From Lucifuga dentata (lineage: Eukaryota > Chordata > Actinopteri > Ophidiiformes > Bythitidae): a stretch of 64,000 nucleotides of DNA. This document shows, one piece after another, positions 57,011 through 64,000 of the stretch. Made by a program: the position numbers and the translations under genes. Positions within the stretch are counted from its first letter, which is position 1, and every line of letters begins with the position of its first letter. Under the pieces are notes generated by a model. It had not been told where the DNA came from. It ran no database searches and worked only from the letters and a program-made list of their open reading frames with translations. The stretch lies in contig VXCM01002568.1 in NCBI GenBank assembly GCA_014773175.1, positions 35,170-99,169 on the forward strand, given 5' to 3'.

Positions 57011-57654
57011 GAGAATTACTGCTCCCATAGCAACGGTGTGTGGAAACCTGTTAAAATCGAGCATAATCCTAGCTTTAGCGGATGAACTGACCTTTGCTTA
57101 ATTTTTCCACTGTGGCCGTAACATCATCACTGTCTCATACAAATCCCTTTTAGTCTTTTGCATCAATTGAATAAATATATTGAAGTTCCAAGCCTTTTTT
57201 GTTTTTTGTTGCCCATTCATTGCAGCGCTTCAGTAGAGAGACATCCTTCGATAACGGCTTCGTGTTTGCTAACGTTTGACTGCAGTGTATTTGTTGGGAC
57301 AAGGCTCCGAACAGCTTGTCGAGTGTGTATCTTCAGTCAGTGGCATGTGTGGTGACAAGAAAAGACAGAAGACCAACATCTCCGTCATGTTGGTGTCAGC
57401 GATATTTCTTTATCTTGCAACGGTTGGCGTTGACAGGAGCTTGATACACCTGTGGCCTGGCGGTGCAATTTAACACTTTGAAAAGTTTATTTCAGCACTT
57501 AACGCTCTCGGTTCCCTGACACATCATACTTCACAGCGCTGTCATGCTAAAGTTAGCTGTAGATGCATTTTCCAGATCTGTAATAAGAAGCGATATGCCA
57601 TCTCCTTGGGTATATGTGCGCGCTCACTCAACCCACATGTAAAGTGCAAGTGTT

Positions 57655-57656
<2 letters not shown>

Positions 57657-57686
<30 letters not shown>
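57657..57686. repeat. (TG)n microsatellite
   Basis: About 30 bp of TG. Confidence 0.95.
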
Positions 57687-57687
<1 letters not shown>

Positions 57688-58581
57688 ATGGCTATCTGGG
57701 GCCATACATCAGGTCTGGTGTGGCAGTGGGCCCATGTAATTATCAGGTCTCAATGGGACGCTGTGTTATTTTTGCCCGGGGTGAGATGCTTATCTGGGCC
57801 TGTCAGCAGCACCTGGATGGATGAGCCTTGCTGCTCAGAGCTCCGGCTCACCTTCCCTCCCCGCCAAAGACAAACTTCTCACCTCCTGCTAACGCTAACG
57901 TCCAAGAATCAGCTCTGCCAGGAGAGCGGGATTCAAGGAAGGAGAATAATTGATTATATACATTTCGACTGATACAAGAGTCTGATGTCGGCTTTAATGA
58001 AAAACCTGCACATGACCCAGTCGGCGTAATACATCACATGATTGGTTCAGTGCAGATTTTTTTTTTTTAAGTTGCAATTTTTTTATGTAATTGATTAAAA
58101 GTTCTACAAAATATTCATAATGGATGGAAAGTTTTAATCTGAATTAACTGCAGTGCGTTTCATTACTTTAATTACAAGCCATTTTTATCATGTGCTGCGT
58201 GACTGATTGCTCTCTCCTTCTTAGAGCTTCTTGGAAAAGATTAAATATGTTAAAAAATAATTTATCAGATTCTCACATGAAAATGGTAAAATGTAATCAT
58301 AATAACACAAACTTCCAAAGGTTCTTCTAATCCGTTTGTTCTGGTCCAAATCAGGGGCTAAATTGTTTCGATGCGTTTACCACTTGGTTTGGTTTGGTTT
58401 TACAAAAGAAAAAAAAAAAAACNAAAAAAAAAAAAAGCCAAAATGTATCAGCAAAAGTCATGTGATAACACTCGCTTTCCTCATTGGTCAGAAACGTCTG
58501 AGGTGTGAGGAAAAAAAATGTGAAAATTGTGATTTCAGATGGAAGTGTGTGGAATGAGTCTCCCTTTAAAGGACCTTTTAA

Positions 58582-59134
58582 AGGACCATACCGGCTATGT
58601 TTGAACCTAATAAATACAACCCGCATACGTGTTACGTTACTGAAAACCAATTTCCAAAACATAAAACCGTCTTTTACTTTTCCTGTTATTTTTTCCAATC
58701 CTCTAATCTTTCCAAATCAAATGTTCAGGCAATACAAACACCTTAAAATTCACTATTTCACCTTTCAACACTTATGCATGGTTGTAGAAGCTGTCTTTTC
58801 CTGGGACTATATTTCCTGGCAGAGACATACATTGTCTTCCATGCAGCTCCGTTAACCATGTTGGATCGGTTAAATACAGTTACTTTGACAAAAAAAACCT
58901 AATAACTTAATGTTTGCTGTGATGGATTACTTGTGTCAAGCACATTTCAAGTATCAACAAGTTAATATGAATAGCATACTGGCATAACTTAACCAGTGGC
59001 AGTCTGGAAGGTAGGAAAAACAATTATAAAATTTACAGCTAAAGTAAAATATTTGGGGAAATGATGTCCAGTAATGTAACGTATTTGGATTGTGTATTTT
59101 GGGCTCAAACATGCACAATCGCCAGTATGTTCCT
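58582..59134 (-). mobile_element. TTAA long-TIR element, copy 6 (diverged)
   Basis: TTAA at 58578-58581, start aggaccataccggctatgt; end cgccagtatgttcct, TTAA at 59135-59138. The left boundary is locally duplicated (tttaaaggacc twice). Sub-terminal text aataaataca-cccgcatacg matches copy 8 more than copies 1-5, suggesting a subfamily. Confidence 0.8.
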
Positions 59135-59138
59135 TTAA

Positions 59139-60489
59139 ACGTTGTGAGGCGGTTTTCTAACTGGATCCTTCATGCACACACAGATACACAAACACACACT
59201 AAATACACATCTCCAGCATCCAGTCTAACAGCGAACATTTATGTATTTTAATGCTTCAGTGATTCAAAACATTAAAAGCATCAAACTGGACTGTTTCAGC
59301 ATTTGGAGGCAGGAAAAGCTTCAGAAAACGACGTGACCTTTAACCTAAAACAACACCGTTTGATGGCGGCTCGGGGGTTTGATACGTCTTTCAACAACAA
59401 CACAAACGGCCTTTTCCCACATTCACGATGCAGCACAGGATCTGATTAAAGATTCCCCTGCAAGCCGCTCAGCACGCAGGTTTTGTTGACAGCGTTTAAT
59501 ACTGAGCAGGAAAAGAAGAAGAAGCATAAAGAGCGGGATCTGTCAGTTTTCTGTTGGTGGAGACATCTGTGTTTTCTTTGATGAATGGAAAAGAAAAAGC
59601 TTTTATGACAGGAGAGTTTCTATAGAGCATCAAACCAGCAGCGCTGCATTTGAGTCATGTAGCCTTCAGGGACACGCAGAAAAAACAACTCTGCCTGAGT
59701 GCTAATCAGCAGCTGTGTTAGCTTAAATAGCTACTGTATTCTGTAAATGAGTGGATAAGATTTTATATAAAGTTAATGAGGAACAAATCTATAATTAACT
59801 TAAATCCTGTGGAGTCTACATTCAGAATTAGTAAAGGGTAAAGGACAAAATCGATCAATGACAATTGTTTATAATTTTCTTTTTATATTTCATATTTTCT
59901 TTTTCTTTTCTTTTGATATATATTTTTTTTTCATATATATTTTCTTTTTTGCTGCAGTGCCCTTTCAAAACTGTTCGGAATGGGCTGGTGTGCCGAAATC
60001 TGCATCCCTGCCAAGAATTTCATCCCCACTCACAGACAATGGATCATATACAGTATGTAAGCAAGACAATATTTATTCCTTTGAATAACTTGTATCAAAC
60101 AGTGATTGTGGCACTTCTTACAGGTAATAATAATACCTATAGTAAGTCTGTTGAGCAGCAGAGATTCAGTCCTCCATTCTTATTTAATCCTTGTTTCTGG
60201 TGAAAATGCCCCCCCTCCTTTCTCGGACCTGAGGGTTACATCCACCAAACTCACCCTGTCTCACAAAAATAACCCAATATGAATTTTTAATATCATTTCA
60301 TTCCTTCATCTCCAGAAAGTTATTTACACTGGGGATGCAAATCTCAGAAGAACAGCACTTGCTGAAAAATGCGTCTCCTCCTTTTTCAGCCCTGAGGAGG
60401 CTCACATGCCGCAAACTCACCCAAATACAAACGGCTCCAAATGTGAGCTCTGAACACGATTTAATTCCTTCATCTTCAGAAAATTATTT
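59139..60489. other. Gene-free stretch, partly foldback and dimeric repeat
   Basis: Arms ccgaaatctgcatccctgcc (59993 onward, about 38 bp) and its near reverse complement at 60492-60529 form a foldback. Between them lie two related units of about 160 bp (60205-60345 and 60375-60515; blocks ctgaggrg, caaactcaccc, attccttcatctycagaaa, ttatttaca). Frames of 76-112 codons overlap them and are not credible. Confidence 0.45.
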
Positions 60490-60830
60490 ACAGTGGGGAT
60501 GCAATTTTCGGCAGGGATGCAGATTTCAGTACAACACCGGACTTTATGGTGTGTGCCACAGCCTGCCATAATTTTTTTCTGCACGTCCTCGTGAGCTAGC
60601 TTTGTTTGCAGTGCCTGTGGAGTGCCCGGAGCGTATCCTGCCGCGTGGACTACTTTTTATCAGCACAGCTCAATTTGAGAACCGCTCATCCAAACAACTT
60701 CACATGACACTGCACGTCCTTGGATCCTGAGCAATAAACCTGCTGAATTTCAGCTTCATACAGTGCCGGGTTCAAGAGATATTGCTGCCACAGACAGAGA
60801 TTTCTGCCTTTATAGTTAAATTACTTAGAA
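60490..60830 (+). repeat. Interspersed repeat H, copy 2
   Basis: Inverted homologue of 28755-29105. The left limit merges with the foldback structure just upstream. Confidence 0.75.
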
Positions 60831-62136
60831 AATATTTTATGAATATTTAGAATAAAACTTATGAAACTATTAGTTTTTTCATAGAATCAGTTTTGGAATT
60901 GTATTAAATATATTGTCCAGAATCAAGAATGAAAATGACGACATTTTAGAATAAAAATTATTCATTTTCTAGAGGGTTCATTTATTTTTTTTCTAGAATT
61001 CTATTCGTGTAGCTTTCTTCAGGAATTTCAAGATTCAATATTTTTGAAGAATCAACAAGAAAATCTAGAATTTTCCACAACCAAGAATGGTTTTGACCCT
61101 TGTACAGATTGTTTTGGATCATTTGTCTTAGCTAAGTTATGTTATTGTCCACTGCATAATCTCTGAGATATTTAGGAAATACTTGCTTACTATTAATTAA
61201 TAAGACGTCTCCTGATTTATTTGTTCCTCTATAATCACTCAGATTTTTATGTACCTTATTCTAGTAAAATATTAAAATCAAACATGCCAGATGGATTTTT
61301 AGTTTTAATAATATAAGAATCTGTGTGGCAGTCAGGAATGGAAATTGTGACATTTATGAATTTGAACCTGATGTTACACTCCAGCAGTTACACACCAACA
61401 CACACACACACGCAGCAACAAAGCTGCCTGGCTTCCATTAGCTGATTGAAATGGATGTAATCTCATCACTGTGACTTATTATTAGCCGACATTCTGCTGG
61501 AATCACAGGCATTCTGCATCTCACTTTACATGAGCTGCACATGCACTCTGAGACGCTCTGAGATCATATCAGCACTTCTCTTAATCTCCCACCATCATAC
61601 AAATGAATCCCTCCGCTCCTTTACTCTGAAGCACACAAACAACTTAGCATGAAATCCTCTTTGAAGCTGCGGCTGGCAGAACTTCCACTCATCTTCAGCT
61701 GCCCTTCATTTAACTCTCGTTTTCTTCTTCTTCTTCTTCCTCTGCATGCGTCTTTTGTTGTATAAATGTTGAATATTTTAAAAAATATTCAACATTTTCT
61801 ACTTTGTATTATCATGGAAGTCAGATGGAGGAATTTCAAAGCTGCATTAAAACCCACTCAGTGCTTTTCACGACGCTGCGGAGGACGTACTCGATGATGT
61901 CATTGTGATGTCACACTGTCCCCATGTTTGCCTAGAAACGTGGGGACCTTCAAAATTTTCTCCCTAAATTTAATACATTTTTAACTGAAATAACATACTA
62001 TACTGATTCATTAAAACTAATTAAAAGTCAAAAAAAAAAAAAAAAAAAAGAAGACAAAACTGTTTAACCTATTGGGATGTTTGTTTTATTTTTTTTGGAT
62101 GCTTTTTTTAATTGAAGTATGTGTCTCATGCACATA
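60831..62136. other. Gene-free AT-rich stretch
   Basis: ctagaa-rich text near 60950-61080 with TTCTAGAA at 60991-60998. CTT tract near 61721-61741. Poly-A at about 62030-62050, then aacctattgggatg. No gene. Confidence 0.4.
61765..61796. repeat. Perfect 32-bp AT-rich palindrome
   Basis: Arms aatgttgaatatttt (61765-61779) and aaaatattcaacatt (61782-61796) are exact reverse complements around AA. Confidence 0.9.
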
Positions 62137-62225
62137 CAGTGCTTTGGGAAATGATTGTCAGTAAATTGCATGTATGAAAAATGAATATATTAGGCTCAAA
62201 CATGCAAAATGGGTGGTATGGTCCT
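62137..62225 (-). mobile_element. TTAA long-TIR element, copy 7 (solo right terminus)
   Basis: Reads gtgctttgggaaatgattgt through ggctcaaacatgcaaaatgg to gtatggtcct, followed by TTAA at 62226-62229. Only the last 89 bp remain. Confidence 0.85.
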
Positions 62226-62229
62226 TTAA

Positions 62230-63919
62230 ATAACAGTGTGTGAATCATTCACATAGAATTAGAAGGAGTTTAGTGCGTCACAGACAGATGGTTTGACAAG
62301 AAAATAACTCATAAAAAACATTTTACAAATTCTTGAAAATAATTTTATTGTGATTCAAACATGAAGAAAATCCCAATGAAAAAATAACGTGTATGTTTAT
62401 ATATTTATTATGAATGATTGCAGTAAACCCAGATGTAATTCTACAGATCTGTTGCTGTGCCTCATTTACAATGATCATGCCTGTTTTATTCTCACTTCAA
62501 CACGTTTGTAACAGTAAAACTTCTGCCAATACAAACCTAACAGCAATGTTTCAACACATTTACAAATATGGTTATTTCAGAAGTTTCACAACTGAAATTA
62601 AAATTGCCATAGTTTTGAAATTGTCTGAAAATTATCCTTCTTCAGGTGATTTGTGCCACTAATCAGCTCTTTAACATCTTTAACACTTTTATAAAAAATC
62701 TTCTACTTTAAAAAAAAAAAAAAAAAAATTATAGTGGAAATTAATGGGATGAAAATTTAAACCTACTCAATGTGTTAAATGACGTCCTGAGAATGTCAAC
62801 ATGCCTCATGGTGTGACAGTGACATCACTAATGATGTCATAATGTTCACATCTTTTAGCCAAATTGAGAGAATTTAGCTTTTTATAGTTTTAAATATAAT
62901 CACTCCCATTTTACATAAATCAATTATTTCTAGTCAGTCCTATGCACATACAGTATACATATAGAGACACACACCTATACACACACACATTATATACATA
63001 AAGTGTGTTCTCTCTCTCCTGTGTGTAACTGAGAGGGCCTAAGTACTACAGTTTGTTGCATTTCTTTGCTTTTAACCAGTCCATTAGTCCCAGATAACCT
63101 CTGCCTGGTGCACCCCGGCAGCTTAAAACCCTGTGACCCCTGCCCTTGACCTTTGCCCTGACCCCCCCGCTCCTTCCANCGGCAGCTTAAAACCCTGTGA
63201 CCCCTGCCCTTGACCTTTGCCCTGACCCCCCCGCTCCTTCCACCTTACCCTCCATTCAGTCCGAGATGAGCTGCCGTGGTGAAGTGGGCGCTCTCCCCAG
63301 AGCCTCAGAGAAGCTAAAGTTACCGGAGCATGTGGATTCATTAAGAAATTTCTGTCTGTTTGCTGCAGGAATCAGCAGCAGCAGTTTGAAGCTGAGTGAA
63401 GAGCCACTCAGGCTGCAGAGTTCACCAGGAGGTCATCTGCTGACGCTCCGGCCTCCAGCCCCAACAAATACACTCATACGGTCATGGATGATACTTTTCC
63501 ACATACACCATATTTGTAGTGGTCTGTGAAGCCCACACAGATGAATGAGAGGCCTGAGAGCAGAGACACGTGGGCTCTTACTCCCCCTTCTGGCCGTGGA
63601 TGGTACTGCTGAAGCAGCAGACTTTTCTCCATGTGTTCCCTTCTGTGTATTCTAAGATATTTATTTAAAATGGTGTTTTTCTTTGCGCTCTGCAGGCTTC
63701 ATCATATGGTTTCATAATTGCGTTGCACTTTTGCACTGCATTGTGTCATTGCACTGAGGAATGCATGTGTTAATGCATGCAGGACAGAATCTGCTATTGC
63801 TGCTTCATTTTATATGCACGCTCATGTTAGATTTGTTAATTCTATGCATTGATGCTAACTAAAACAAAATTTTTTATTCTGATTTTGCTCCTCCATGTGT
63901 GAAATTTTCATAAAGTTAA
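62230..63919. other. Gene-free stretch
   Basis: Poly-A near 62709-62727 and CA tracts near 62970-62990. A 110-codon frame at 63197-63529 overlaps an acceptor-like tttctgtctgtttgctgcag (ends 63369) but no good donor follows and it starts inside an artefact duplication. Confidence 0.35.
63116..63242. repeat. 63-bp direct duplication around single N (63179)
   Basis: cggcagcttaaaaccctgtg...cgctccttcca is exact on both sides. Confidence 0.85.
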
Positions 63920-64000
63920 AGGACCATACCGGTGATTTTGCATGTTTGAGCCCAATAAATACCACCTGCATACATGTTACGTTACTGCCAGCCATTTTCC
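63920..64000 (+). mobile_element. TTAA long-TIR element, copy 8 (cut by window end)
   Basis: TTAA at 63916-63919, start aggaccataccggtgatttt, then gagcccaataaataccacct, gcatacatgttacgttactg. Closest to copy 6. Orientation cannot be determined, since only the terminus is visible. Confidence 0.8.

Larger units (their letters stand above)
56304..58560. other. Gene-free stretch with unique-looking blocks
   Basis: Contains repeat G copy 3, a TG microsatellite and poly-A with N at 58423. The block at 57690-57960 (ggccatacatcaggtctggt, cccatgtaattatcaggtct) and that at 58080-58310 (actttaattacaagcc, gtaatcataataac) look unique and might be conserved non-coding DNA. A 103-codon frame at 57661-57972 begins in the TG tract and is doubtful. 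Confidence 0.35.

Noticed and set aside
59959..60060. Possible exon after a strong acceptor (cttttttgctgcag) with a gtaagc donor
   Set aside because: The segment is one arm of a foldback with 60492-60529 and belongs to repetitive sequence, so splice-like ends are more likely chance.
63370..63529. Possible exon after ctgtctgtttgctgcag
   Set aside because: No good donor follows, and the open frame through it begins inside an artefact duplication.

Overview
The window looks like vertebrate, specifically teleost fish, nuclear DNA. It is AT-rich and gene-poor, full of dinucleotide and tetranucleotide microsatellites, and packed with fragments of transposon families typical of ray-finned fish: L2-type and L1-type LINE 3' ends, hAT-like, PIF/Harbinger-like and TTAA-target non-autonomous DNA elements. 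No prokaryotic signal (operons, ribosome binding sites, CRISPR) is present. I found no convincing host protein-coding gene. The open reading frames are short (132 codons or fewer), lack recognisable domains, and many lie inside repeats. The window is best read as intergenic or large-intron sequence; species and locus cannot be named from it.

Layout. 0-6 kb: a hAT-like element with near-8-bp target duplications, a 300-bp repeat carrying an interferon-response-like motif (second, inverted copy at 21.3-21.6 kb), and an old repeat broken by two separate 5'-truncated LINE insertions, each with visible target-site duplications. 6-9 kb: two copies of a second hAT-like family, one with a perfect 9-bp flanking duplication and an 18-bp-arm hairpin. 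11-12 kb, 17 kb, 26.7 kb, 47.7 kb, 49.4 kb, 58.6 kb, 62.1 kb and 63.9 kb: eight copies or fragments of one roughly 580-bp family with long inverted termini and TTAA at every preserved boundary. 28-32.6 kb: three antisense LINE tails, one of which has expanded part of its reverse-transcriptase C-terminal codons into a 570-bp minisatellite. 33.3-36.3 kb: a long inverted repeat interrupted by another element. 40-43.4 kb: AT-rich and TTCTAGAA-rich sequence, an L2 tail and a small TTAA-flanked element. 45.4-46.6 kb: nested DNA element plus LINE tail. 51.9-52.4 kb: a Harbinger-like element with TAA duplication. 55.2-56.3 kb: a hAT element with CAGGG termini. 60.5-60.8 kb: a repeat whose inverted partner lies at 28.8-29.1 kb.

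Non-repeat stretches contain candidate regulatory or exonic signals only: a homeodomain-site-rich block near 13.1-13.4 kb, a 44-nt segment with good splice sites near 36.5 kb, and a 129-codon stop-free frame near 44.2-44.6 kb. None is proven.

Assembly caution. The window holds 25 isolated single N bases. Fifteen sit exactly between two copies of the same 63-70 bp sequence; the other ten lie in homopolymer or low-complexity runs. This is what unmerged contig-end overlaps would produce, so these tandem duplications should be treated as artefacts, including the short repeated-peptide frames they create. I did not find a convincing new biological system; the most interesting items are the paired interferon-motif repeat, the minisatellite born inside a LINE, and the TTAA element family.
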